In this document: one piece after another, positions 43,167 through 59,157 of the stretch
How positions within the stretch are numbered: the stretch's first letter is position 1
Layout of the letters: every line of letters starts with the position of its first letter
Source of the DNA: Tetradesmus obliquus
Taxonomy: Eukaryota > Chlorophyta > Chlorophyceae > Sphaeropleales > Scenedesmaceae
NCBI GenBank assembly: GCA_030272155.1
Contig: CP126204.1
Span: 2,037,501 to 2,101,500 of the forward strand
Direction of reading: 5' to 3'
Length of the DNA stretch: 64,000 nucleotides
Notes under the pieces: model-generated
The model's input: the letters and a program-made list of their open reading frames with translations, nothing else
Told to the model about the DNA's origin: nothing
Databases searched by the model: none
Program-made: the position numbers and the translations under genes

Positions 43167-44511
43167 AGGTGCAGCTGTGCTGCTCTTCATCCGCTGCTGC
43201 TTGCGCCAGCTGCACCCCGCCAGCAGCCGCACTCCCACTGAGGCACAGGCTGCGGATTGCTGCCCTGTTTTGCGCCACTACTGGCTCTGCCTTCACCACC
43301 TGCTGCCACATCTGCTGCACCACTTCAAGCAGCGCTGGATGCTGCAGCGCCTGCTGCACTGTTAGCCTCTGAGCAGAGTCAGCAGCTAGACCCCGCTGAA
43401 ACAGGTCAGCCAATTGGGGGTGTGACACTGCCAGATGCCGCAGCTGGGGGCAGCGGCTGGGGTTCCAAGCTGCGAGTGACTCACAAAACAAGTGAGTGCC
43501 GAGCTGCAAGCCATTGAGCTCTACAAATGCCTCATACTTGAGCTGAGATGGTAGATCGCCAAAAACTAGCTGCAGCGCGGTAAGGAACAGTGCCCATACG
43601 TCTGAGGCTGCGCCGGTTGCTGCTGCCATGCCCTCTGGCGTGCACAGCGCCCTGCTGCTGCTGCTGCCGGGCTGCAGCGCTGCCATCTCTGGTGCAATGT
43701 GGCTGAATGTGCATCCCGGGAAGAAGTTTGACTTGTCTGCTGCAATCATGAGGCCAAAATCTATGAGCCGGAACAGGCCAAGCTGCTCATTGTATGTTAT
43801 GTTGCCTGCTTTGATGTCTCTGTGCAGCTGCGGCACTGGCAAGCTTTGGAGCTCCTCTGTTGCCAGCAGCATGCAGGCTAGCATCTGCAGGGATGTGGCT
43901 ATGCAGACTTTAAGAGGCTCATTGGCCCAGCAGAGCTGCTGCTGCTCGATGCTGACCCCTGCATACTCGCTAACCAGGATGAAACCGCCTCCGCTGCTGC
44001 TGCTGCTGTGCTGTGCTGCAACTGGTGGTGCCAGCAGCACAGAGCACTGGTTTAAGATGTGCAATGCGGAGTTCTCTGATGCTGCCATGTCAGTGATGTA
44101 GGTGTGTTTGGCAACGGCTTGCAGCCCTGTGCTTGGGTTGGAGAATGCCACCACAGCCACGCGGCCTGGCTCGTTGCATAGCTGCAGAGGGCAACAAGCG
44201 TAACAACAACAGCAATGAGTGATATTATGCTCGGCACATGCGATTGAACATTGTGCGAATTGCGCTCCAAGTCAACAGACTGTTGGCAACTTGTGCTTTG
44301 TCGCCTACCACACAAACGCATGAACACAGCAACAGCAAGGCATGTGCACAGTGTATGACAACCTCTGGCAGTTGCCGACCCTTTTTGCAGCTCATCTCAC
44401 CGTCCAGGTACTTGTTGCCGCGGCTTCAAGCGTTTTCATCATCAGGCAGTCCTGGAATGCGACTACTAGGCTGTGCCGGCTGTGCTGCACACAGCCTGCC
44501 ACCTCCTGCGA

Positions 44512-44553
<42 letters not shown>

Positions 44554-44670
44554 AGGGGTGGGCTCCCTGGCAGCTTTGAAGCCTTGCAGGGGCTTCAGCA
44601 CGCAGAGTAGCTTTCGGAGGAGCAAGTCAGACCCTTTGTGAGTGTCGGAGCTGCTGTTGCTGCTCGCCAT
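42868..44670 (-). CDS. serine/threonine protein kinase-like protein
   Basis: Two exons: 44670-44401 and 44181-42868. Phase 0 join, 527 residues. Landmarks: a likely ATP-site lysine in LQAVAKHTY (Lys115), FILVSEYAGVSI at the hinge, catalytic loop HRDIKAGN (210-217), LIDFG (231-233), then HIAPEM in place of the usual APE and SDVWALFLTALQLVFG, the helix F Asp-Val-Trp. So both lobes are present and catalytic residues are intact. The glycine-rich loop is not recognisable; the segment before Lys115 (LCNEPGRVAVVAFSNPSTG) is atypical. The C-terminal 180 residues are Ser-rich and low-complexity, ending WRKRSSAVTKRW. The substrate and subfamily are unknown; such divergent kinases are frequent in algae. 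The frame above 44670 lacks an ATG. Confidence 0.8.
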
Positions 44671-46154
44671 CTCTACTTCACCACCAGCTGCAGCTTCGAG
44701 CTGAAGCGGGTACCTGCTGCCCGGAAACAAAGCCGGTGGCCGCGCTGAGAATGGTTGCTTCTAAATATGTATTCACAGAGATGCAATAGAGCTGCGTCTG
44801 GCAACAGGAGGGCCGGGATCTTGCCGTAGTGTGCACCTAGCGAGTTGGGCGCGAAAGGTAATGCAGCGGAAGAACACTTTCGAGAGCTGTTGACAAGGTC
44901 CGATATGGTTGCAGATAATCTTTTTCATAGATATAGCAGCGTAGCTGGCACTCTGAAGGGACATAACACCCTCGGTTGCCAGCTCGGCAATAACACCGAG
45001 CTCCAGCTGCTCTCAGCAGCTGCAGGGTGCAGCTTGCTTGGTACCCCAATTTCAAAGCTGCCAACACCTCAATACTTCTGCAACATTAGCTGCGCATTTT
45101 TGCGAGCTGCACGGGGTCGACTGCCTGAGCCAGGCTCAGCCTGCAGGTCGGCTCGGCTGGGCACACAGCAGGCCTGGTAAGACACAAGAGCGCGTGTGCT
45201 GCACAGCTCGCCGGCATCAAATGTTCAACAATGTGTTTATCTATAGGCCTGACTGAGCTAGCCACGGCCAAGCAGATGGCGAACATGACAACTCTGGACA
45301 CCACAGGGCACAGCCATTGCTCTGCAAACGTGCTGGTGCATGGTTGCACGCAAGCGTTCACAGGCATGGGTTGTATGGAACAGGTCCGTGGTGGTCTGTC
45401 ATTCCAACCGCCTTTTCACAAGCCACAGCTGCTGCTACACATGCACCCACTGCAAGCTGCAGTGACTGATGCACTGACACAGCGGGCAAGGAAATATCTC
45501 GCGTGGTCAACCATCTCGCAGAATCCCTGGTACAAGGAAAAAGAGTCGATCTGTTGCAAATGCACACATGGCGTCATAAAGCTACTAGCCTAGTAGGCAT
45601 GCATGCCAAAACATGCAAACAACAGGAGCCACCTGAACCAGCCTAACATGTGCAGGCCAGACTCCTATCAACAGCTGATACAGAGCAACAGCAGCCCATG
45701 AGCTCTGACACCAAGACATCCAATGTTCGATGCGCCGGCAGAGCATTCTAGCAGAGAAACACAGGATCTACGTGCGGAAGCAGTCTCCAGGAAAACCTCA
45801 ACACAGCGCAGAACCAATGCGTATGCAAACACTTCAACTTCCAACTTCAACGCTGCCGCAGAGGTGCCTATGCTGCCTAGCAGACAGTCCCGATGCTTTT
45901 GAGCGATGCAGCGCCGCACTGTGCCGGCACAGCAATCAACCACCTGCAGTCCACCCTCAGCATACAATACAGTATAACATCAACCACAGATGCATAGATA
46001 TATCCTCAGAACGAGGCGTGCCTACCCACTCCATACTGTACAGATAGCACAAGGCCGCAAATCAGGCCCCTGACAGAGCTTTGCACACATAACACAACTG
46101 CATGCAACTCATGCAATTCCTATGTCAACAACGCAACTACCATCGCCTCAACTT
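44671..46154. other. kinase upstream region and 3' side of the Gln-rich gene
   Basis: 44750-45000 is CAG-poor. A plus-strand ATG frame at 45231-45593 (120 codons) has no known domain and no family support. 45600-46150 is A/C-rich on the plus strand, fitting a minus-strand 3' UTR of the gene ending at 46155. Confidence 0.4.
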
Positions 46155-46491
46155 CTAGTACTGCTGCTGCTGCTGCTGTTGCCGCAGCCGCTCCTGTTGG
46201 TGGCAATACGCGCACCACTGCTGCAGCACAGTCAGCAGCACAGGCCCTAGCTGTGCGCCTCCCAACGCCTGGCCGCCGCCGCCGCTGCTGCTGCTGCTGT
46301 CAGCACCCTGCTGCAATGCATGCTGTGCTGCCGCACACGCAGCCACATCTGCAGGCCTCACAAACTCCATCCACACCTTGACATTCGCTGCATGGTTGAC
46401 TGCCACATGCAGCCAGCCTGGCTTCACCTGCACTGCCTGCCCTGCCTGCTGCTGCAGCAGCACAGCCACCTGCTGCTGTGGCACACTGCTG

Positions 46492-46527
<36 letters not shown>

Positions 46528-48759
46528 TCAGCGTCAGGCATGGGTTCTTGTTTCACAGCTGCTGCAGCAGCAGGCGCAGGCTGTGCAGGACGAGCCTGGT
46601 TCAGCTGCTGCTGCAGCCAAGCAAGATCCTGCGGCTGTAGCTGCAGGCCAAGCAGTAGCCCCTCAGCCTGTGCCTTGCACTGCTGCAGGGTTGCTGGCCG
46701 CCGGCCGCTCTGCTGCTGCTGCTGCTGCCTGCTCTTCAGTTCCTGCAGCTGCTCCACCAGCTGCTGCCATGCAGCCAGCTCAGGGGCAACAAACAGCCAT
46801 GAGGACAGCACAGCATCACCACTGCCAGCTTCTTCAGCTGCAGCACTCGCCATCTGCTGCTCTTGCAGCAGCGGGAACGCAAGCACAGCCGCTGGCACTG
46901 TGCTAACGCGCAGCTGCGAGCACGTCCCGGCAGCAGCAGCCAGCACAGCGCATTGCCCGGGCATGTCTAACGCCAGCTGCCGCTTTCCTGCAAGCCGCTG
47001 GTCAAACTTGCTCCGCAGCATGAATGCATTCAGCAAATGCAAGCCGGTCACGGCTGCATCCTGCTGCCTGATGTGCAGCAGCTGCACCTCGCGCTCAGCC
47101 AGGCAGCCTGCAACAGCAGCAGCCAGCGGCGTCTGCTGCAGCGGCGGCAGCTGTGGCACCTGCTGCGCAGCCGCCATGAGGCGCTGACCTGTTACTAACA
47201 TCAGCGTGCGCGGCCGCAACACCACCTCTCCGCGGCCTGCTTTGTACGCTGCCATCAGCTGTGCGGCCAGCTGCTGCTGCTTCTGCTGCTGCTGTGCAGC
47301 GGAGCCGCTGACCTCCTGTGCCTTTTGCTGCTGCTGCTGCCGCGCAGCATGCACAGCACGCTGCAGCTCCGAGTCCAGCACAGCTGCAAAAAAGCCTTGC
47401 AGCTGCGACTCATTCAGGCACAGCAGCTGCTGGCCGTCGAGTGCCGAGGTGCCATCCAGCAGGCATGGCGCGTCCTGTGAAGCAAAGTCACGACGCGACA
47501 ATGAGACAAGGATACTGAAGGCAGCAGCAGGAAACCACAGACGCACAGCATTGGTAATGCACCTGACTGTGTGCACCGCAGCCACAACGCAAAGATTGCA
47601 AGGCAGCAGCAGGATAACAAAAAGGCACAGCATTAGTAACGCCATCCACCCACCTGCACCAAGTTCTGCAGCGTCGGCACCCGCAGGCCCTGCTGCTGCT
47701 GCCCAAAGGCAAGGGCCAGCGAGCGCAGCGCAAGCAGCACATCCCTGTTCATGCCACCAGCCTGCTGCTGCTGCTGCTGCTGCTGCTCAACAGTGTCTTC
47801 AGCTGGGCTGCACATGCACTGCAAGCTGCTGCAATCGCAGCCTGCTGCACGCCGCTTTTGCTGCTGTTGCTGCTGCTCCTTGCTGCTGCTGCCGGCTGCC
47901 AGCTGCACATCGATGCCTGCAACCAGCTGCTGTGTGCCTGCTGCCCCGACTAGCACACACATGGCTGAAAGAAGCGCCTGCACCTCTGCAACCTCCGCAG
48001 CACTCAGCAGCGAATGATGGAACACCCGGCCTGAACCCACCCTGGCCTGCTTCTGCTTACCCTGCTGCTGCTGCTTCGGCGGCGGCTGCACAGCGCAGTC
48101 ATCTGCTGCTGCACGCTTCCGCTGCTGTTGCTGGGCCGCAGGGGCAGCTGCATTGGGCTGCTGCATTTCAGACTGTCCCTGTCCCTGTCCCTGACCTTGG
48201 TTTAGCAGCATGTCCTGAAGCTGCTGCAGCTCCTGCTGCAGCCTTTCTACCTCCTGCTGTGCTTCTGTTGTCGAGGCACGCTGCACGCAATCCTCCTCCT
48301 CATCCTGCTGCTGCTGCTGCTGCTCGGCTGGGGAGCTGTGGGGTGCTGCTGCAAGCCCTTCCTCCTGCTTCACATCAGTCAAGCCAGCAGATGATAGGCG
48401 GCCGTTGCGCAGGGCAGACCCCTGCTGCTGCTGCTGCTGCTGGGTGAGCTCCTGCTGTCGCTTGCGCAGCGACGCCTGCAGCAGCTGCACCTGAGAGGCC
48501 GACAGCAGCTGCTGCTGCTGCTGCTGCTGCGCTGTTTTGCCAGGCTCCTCCTGCTTCTGCTGCTGCTTGGCAGGGAACCCATCTGCGCCAGCTGCTGCTG
48601 CCGCCTGCTGCTGCTGCTTCATCTGCTGGATGCGGTCCGGCCGGCCTTTCAGCAGCCACGTCAGCAGCTGCAGCCGCCCCTGGCGTGACATGTTACCCAC
48701 ACGCATGCCAGCTGGCAGCCGCTTCACTACAGGTCTGCTGGCTGGCGGCGGCTGCAGCA

Positions 48760-48794
<35 letters not shown>

Positions 48795-49035
48795 GGGGGC
48801 AGCGGAGGTAGCTGGTAGGGCTGTAGCCATGTGGGCGGCTGCTGTAGCTGCCGCAGCTTGTGCACATGCATTCCTGCAGGCAGGGGCCGCGCTTTTGGAG
48901 GCAGCAACTGGCCCACCTTGTGCTGCTGCTGCTGCTGCTGCGCGTGGTTTTTAGGTGGGGTGTGCTTGTTGAGCAGATGCGAGCCTGGACCCAGCGCCTG
49001 CTGCTGCTTGGGCGTCTGCTGCCGCTGCGTTGGCG

Positions 49036-49070
<35 letters not shown>

Positions 49071-49176
49071 GTTACAAGCGCCACAGATGACAGTGGAAAC
49101 GTGAGCATGTTGGCGTTACCCGGGCTGTCAGCTGCTGCTGGCAACTGCTTCAGCAGCTTAGCTGGCCGCTGCTCTT

Positions 49177-49207
<31 letters not shown>

Positions 49208-49954
49208 TGGGGTGTCATCTCTCTGTCGCTTCGCAATGAATGGCGACTCCTGCACAACAGCAGCAGCACCATCTGCTGCTGCTGCAGCGCCAGGTGCAGC
49301 ACCAGCAGCTGCTGCTGAGGGCGACCGCTTGCGCTGCTGCTGGGGCTGCCCTTCAAGCAGGCTGCTGCTGCTGCTGCTGGTGCTGCCAGGCTGGCCATTC
49401 TGCTGCTTGACTGCCTGATCTGCCCCTGCAGCCCCAGGCTGAGACACATCTAGCGCTGCCGCTGTTGCTGCTGCAGGCGCATCACCATCTACCACACACC
49501 AGTGCGCGTCCATGCCTGCCACACCATCTGCAGCAGCAGCAGCAGCAGCAGCTCCTGCATCCTTGCCTCCTGCAACAGCACCTGCAACAGCCTGCTGCTG
49601 CTGTTGGTTGCTGCGTGGCTTGGCCTGTATCCTGTGGCCCCAGCTGATCTTGCCGCTTTCTGTGCCTGACACAGCCTCCTGCTGCGGCTGCTGCTCGATC
49701 TGATCATTCAGGTGCAGCAGCTGCGCCAGCTCTTCCGCTGCTGGCAGGTCGCGCCGCTCGGCGGGCCATTTGAATGTGACGGCCGCTGCCTTTTGAAAAT
49801 GTGGCGGGAAGCGCTGCGGGTGGATGCGGTCGGTCTGCGCCAGGTCGCTGCTGAGGCTGCGCACGTATGCTGTGAAGCTGGGGATAAAGACGCCGTGGTT
49901 CTGCAAGTAGAGCTCGAAGAGCGCCGGCAGGCACACGTAGAGGCAGGAGTTGCC
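46155..49954 (-). CDS. large glutamine-rich protein, 5' end not resolved
   Basis: Two exons are clear: 49954-47654 and 47474-46155, phase 0, giving at least 1206 residues. The first clear exon starts at an acceptor (CCTGCAG|GGCAACTCC), so an upstream exon with the start is missing. The N-terminal 90 residues are the least biased part (YVCLPALFELYLQNHGVFIP, FTAYVRSLSSDLAQTDRIHP, RFPPHFQKAAAVTFKWP). The middle carries more than a dozen poly-Q runs coded by (CAG)n with Arg/Lys/Pro patches. The second exon has Leu-rich helical segments and ends LQQWCAYCHQQERLRQ plus poly-Q. No domain recognised. The composition resembles transcriptional coactivators such as Mediator tail subunits, but that is only an impression. 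Confidence 0.7.
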
Positions 49955-52900
49955 CTGCAGGTTTGCAGGAAAGGATGGAATGGAACAGAGAAGGGAGCAG
50001 TGTGAGGAGCTGAAGTTGCAGCTGTGCTTGCATGTTTGGCGCAGCTGCAGGTAGATGAGGATAGAGGAGGGAGTGGTGGATGGTGGTGCTGGAGAGTTTG
50101 TGGAGTTGAGTTTGCTGGTGTTTGGGGATGGAGCGAGTGAGTGGATAAGGATGCTGGTGAGCGCATGCTGTGAAGCTTGTATCAAATACACATGAATCCA
50201 GCTGGATGACTGCCTTCATCCAGCTGTACTCATGTGTATGGGATGCAGTCCTGTTGCAGTGCGTAAAGGACATTGGTTGCCCCAGATGTGCCAGATATGC
50301 TGTGCATGGTGGGTGGGTGACCAACAGAGGGCAATCAGCAGCAACTAGACACTGCTTATGCAACTCTCCTCATCTGTGCAGCAGCAGACACTGCTGCATG
50401 TGCTGCGAGCGGCTGATTCTTGAGAACCAACAGGCAGCAAGACATTAGGTCTAGCAATGCTGTCTGCTGCCTTCCTGCAGAGGTTCGTGTGCTGCCATGG
50501 CAAAGCTACGAGGTCAACAGCACCCATTGGAGGTGCACACACTGCTGTGACTGCACACAGGCCCAGAAAACATGTATTGGTTGTTGAGGTGGAACACAGG
50601 CTGATGCTCGAGGTGCCCTGAACGCTTGCAGTGCACTGAGCCACGCTGCCACCCAAAACGCAATGTTGAGGACATTCAGAATCCAAATCCAGCTGCTGGG
50701 TCAGCTCGCTGCAGGGCGTCTCGCGCCTTTCACGCTTCAAATTCGAGGCGCTCGGCTGGTGCTCACCCTGTGCACTACATGCTTGATCAGCCCTCCACGA
50801 GCAATCAGAGCCTGGCAGACATCAAGGGTGTGCTTATTCGCCTCCGCTGCCCGCGACCTATTCATCGCTGCAGGTGTGGGTGATGCCGATGCAGGTGCTG
50901 CTCATGTTTCTTGCCTCATCATGTCAACTTAGACGCAAGGCACGCATGTCATGTTCGTTTCGCCGGAGCTGCCTATCATCAGGCATCGGCGGTGCTGCTG
51001 CCCAATAGATGCAGCATTCCGGCTCCTCTGAACCCTGTGACCCACGCTCATCCATCCACTCATCCACACCGTTGGCTGACCATCTGTTGCCTGGTTGTAG
51101 CATCACTGATGCTTTGTGCATGGTTTGCTTTCTTGCGACGCCTTCGACGGCTGCCAGAAGGCCGTTGCGGAACAAGGTGCTGCACAACGCGCTGGCAGAC
51201 ACCGCGTCGCTAGCTCTGCTGCGTTTCTCTGGTGAGGCTGATTACTACGTTTATTTCCTGTCATTGGTCATGTTTCTGTTTTTTAACATGGCAGGGCGCC
51301 CTGGTCTGCACCCAGCGACCTTTCTGATGCACGGTGCACTGCACGGAGCTGCCCTTGCATATTCCGCCGAATGCCATGGCATACGTCCAGCGTCAAACAC
51401 TCAAAACATGCAGCCTGAGACTTTGCATGATGTCTTTGGGCTGCACTGCTCCTTGACTTGGACGTGTATACCACGCAATGTTTTTTTTGGTCTGTTTGAC
51501 CTGCAGTCAGTTGCACTCAGCTGAGTGCAGCTGACTGCATGCTGCAACAGTGCAGGTTCAGCAAGAGTCAGAGAGGTCGCAGCTGACGGCTTGCAGCCCT
51601 TCCATTGCTCAGCAATGCTAAGAGCTTCTAACACAGTCTCGGCATGACATTGCAGTAACCACGGTCCCTACAGTCAAGAACTTGCTGTGGCATCACCATC
51701 GTCATGTTACAAGTCAAACAATGGCAACAACGCCAGAGGCTTGCTGTAACGAGCAGCGCACCAGCAGACGAAGCACAGATCCAAAGAACAGGGGGACTCA
51801 GAACACTGCCAACAGCAAGGCAGCACAGTCAGGCTTCGCACCCGGCCAGGGTGTGTGCAACAACAGCATTGTCCGCATGATGGTCAAGTCAACCACGCTT
51901 GTGCTCAGACAAAAAGACATGGTGTGGCCGGGAAACCTCACCACAAACGCTGAACAGTGAAAGAGAGCAGGGACGCTGGGACGTCTCAAAAGTACAGAAC
52001 ACCGCTGTAAACAGCCCAACGCGCTCCTGAGGGTGCCAAAAAGCCCCATGACCGACTGACAGATGACGCGTAGGCCACCTGCAGCGATCAGAGCCTCTGA
52101 CAATTCTTCTCTCTCTCACTCACTCAGCACAAGCCCACGTCTTTTTGAATACCATGCGCAACCCACCCGAAAACTGCCCGGCGCCACTTCCAAGCAGCCG
52201 AGCAACGCAGGCAGGACAGCACAGGACAGCACACTTTCTGTGGAGATACCCGTCCATCACACAACACACACACCAGGGACAAGTTTACCTAATCTACCAC
52301 ATAACAAAGGCGTAGTGACACTCTGGCCGGCCTGAACCCCCTGTCAGATCTGTACATTTAGGATGCACAATAGGATGCTGGCGGTGCGGCTGTGGATGAT
52401 ACACACAATAATGAACAAGCGTGCATTGAAGTGATATTTGCGCCTCCCGGTGTCATGTTTTAAGGTGTGGCCAAAATTGATGAGCACGACGGGGTTGTGT
52501 GTGGTTTCTTTGCAAGTCAGAACAGCGGCCAACCTAAAACCTGCGATGTAGAAGACATTCGGACCCCTAGGTAACCACACGAGAGACAACCCCTACCTAC
52601 AAGCCAGCCCGCCAAGGCAGCTGCAGTGCAGCAGCAAGCGGGCGGCTTTGCTCATGCAAGATCAGCCACACACTATGTGCATAAAACACACGATAAGCCA
52701 TGCGCAGCATAGCTTGTACTGGGTGTGTTGATCAGACACCGAGATATCCAAATGTCAGACCCCCCGCACAATGCATGCTTATTCTGGATGTGCATCACCA
52801 CAGGCCGCCGCTGCTGCGTGCATAGCCAAACAACACTGACAGAACCAGCGATGGCAGGCACGACAGCAGCTCAACACCGCCACAACCATTCACACAGCAC

Positions 52901-53612
52901 CGCTCAGCAAACGCATTCAACCCAGTCCCGCTCCCTTCAGTCAAAACAACAAAATCACTGTAGTACCCAAGTGCGCCAGCCCTCCCCATCCAACAATGCA
53001 AGCAAATGAATGTATGCTGGGGGGCACGCACATGCGTGCTGTGCAGCAACCAATTATGGGGTGAGCATCCTCACGCAAAGAGCTTTCTTCAGTAACATGC
53101 AAGACACCAGCAGCAGCGCCGCCTCAGAAAAACGGCGGCGCTGCGCGGCTGCAGCAAGCTCTTCGCTCCATAGGCAACGGCTCCCAAGGCGCGACACACA
53201 ACACCCGCTGCCCGCAACGTTTTGTCGCAACAAACTGTCACCGTTATAACAATTTGTTATAACAAATGAGTCGGGGCAAGAGTGCAAGTGCAATGTACAG
53301 CGCCGCAAGAGTCTCTGCCTGCATCCCTGTTAACGCCCACTGCCCACGGCTGGTTGCTGGCACAGCACATCAGCTCCCAGCTTAATCCCAGGCGCTCTGC
53401 TGGCCGCCATCTGCACAGCAGCAGCAGCAGCAGGAACAGGTTCAGAGCAGCGTGTTGAAGGTGAAGGTCTCATAAAAGGTTTCAAGAAAGGTCTCATGCG
53501 ATTGCAACTAACACTGCCAGCTGCTGTTGCTGGCAGGCATTGCTTGCAGGAGGTTATGGCACAACAGAGGGAGTACAGGCTGCTGTGCTAGGGCACGAGC
53601 GTGCAGCAGAAG
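49955..53612. other. Gln-rich gene upstream region and long T-poor helicase 3' region
   Basis: No gene is supported. An upstream exon of the Gln-rich gene should lie here. 50183-50235 contains an imperfect inverted repeat (ATGAATCCAGCTGGATGACT / TTCATCCAGCTGTACTCATG). A plus-strand ATG frame at 51009-51524 (171 codons, one hydrophobic stretch YYVYFLSLVMFLFFNMAG) is unrecognised. From about 51660 to 53300 the plus strand is A/C-rich and T-poor, as if it were the template of a long minus-strand 3' UTR. Confidence 0.4.
53252..53267. repeat. 16-bp perfect palindrome
   Basis: ATTTGTTATAACAAAT is its own reverse complement. The half GTTATAACAA also occurs directly 14 bp earlier (53243-53252). Purpose unknown. 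Confidence 0.8.
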
Positions 53613-58699
<5,087 letters not shown>

Positions 58700-59157
58700 G
58701 GTGAAGAACGGAAAAAGAAAGGTGGACTGAAGGGGTGCTCTTTACGAGCTAGTGATGCACAGCTGACCGGGATCGAGTGATCCAAGCGGTCTCCTGCTGC
58801 TGCGAGGGCTTGCTCAGCGCAGGGTGCCTTGATAAGGGGGTGCTGGGTGAAGCTGCAAACACTGAACCATGTATGTTCAAAAGGTGGTCTTCGCCATCGT
58901 GTATGAAGCCACAAATTGGTGAGATATTCGCTTTGTTTTGTTGTTTAGTGCATTCACACCGCAGCTGTCGAGCGCTGTCCTTACGGCCCTTGCCTGCTGC
59001 TGCGTTCTAAGCTCTTTGCCTCCTTCGCGATTACTCGCTTGGAATCGACACGGTGCTGAATATTTCTACAGCTCTTTGGACTTTGTGCTGTGAAAGGGCT
59101 GCTAGCAGACAGGTGCTGCACTGTCAGGGCAAAACAGCTGACTGGCAGCAGCAACAG
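58700..59157. promoter_or_regulatory. divergent promoter between DED1 and the ADIP-like gene
   Basis: 458 bp between opposing start codons. CAG-poor and AT-richer around 58910-59090. No defined element seen. Confidence 0.5.

Noticed and set aside
48536-49418. Cys-rich plus-strand frames suggesting metal-binding proteins
   Set aside because: They are the reverse frame of (CAG)n poly-Q codons (CTG/TGC), a shadow of the Gln-rich gene.
51009-51524. 171-codon ATG frame with one possible membrane segment
   Set aside because: No family, no intron signals, and codon use unlike the neighbours. Kept only as a remark in the intergenic entry.
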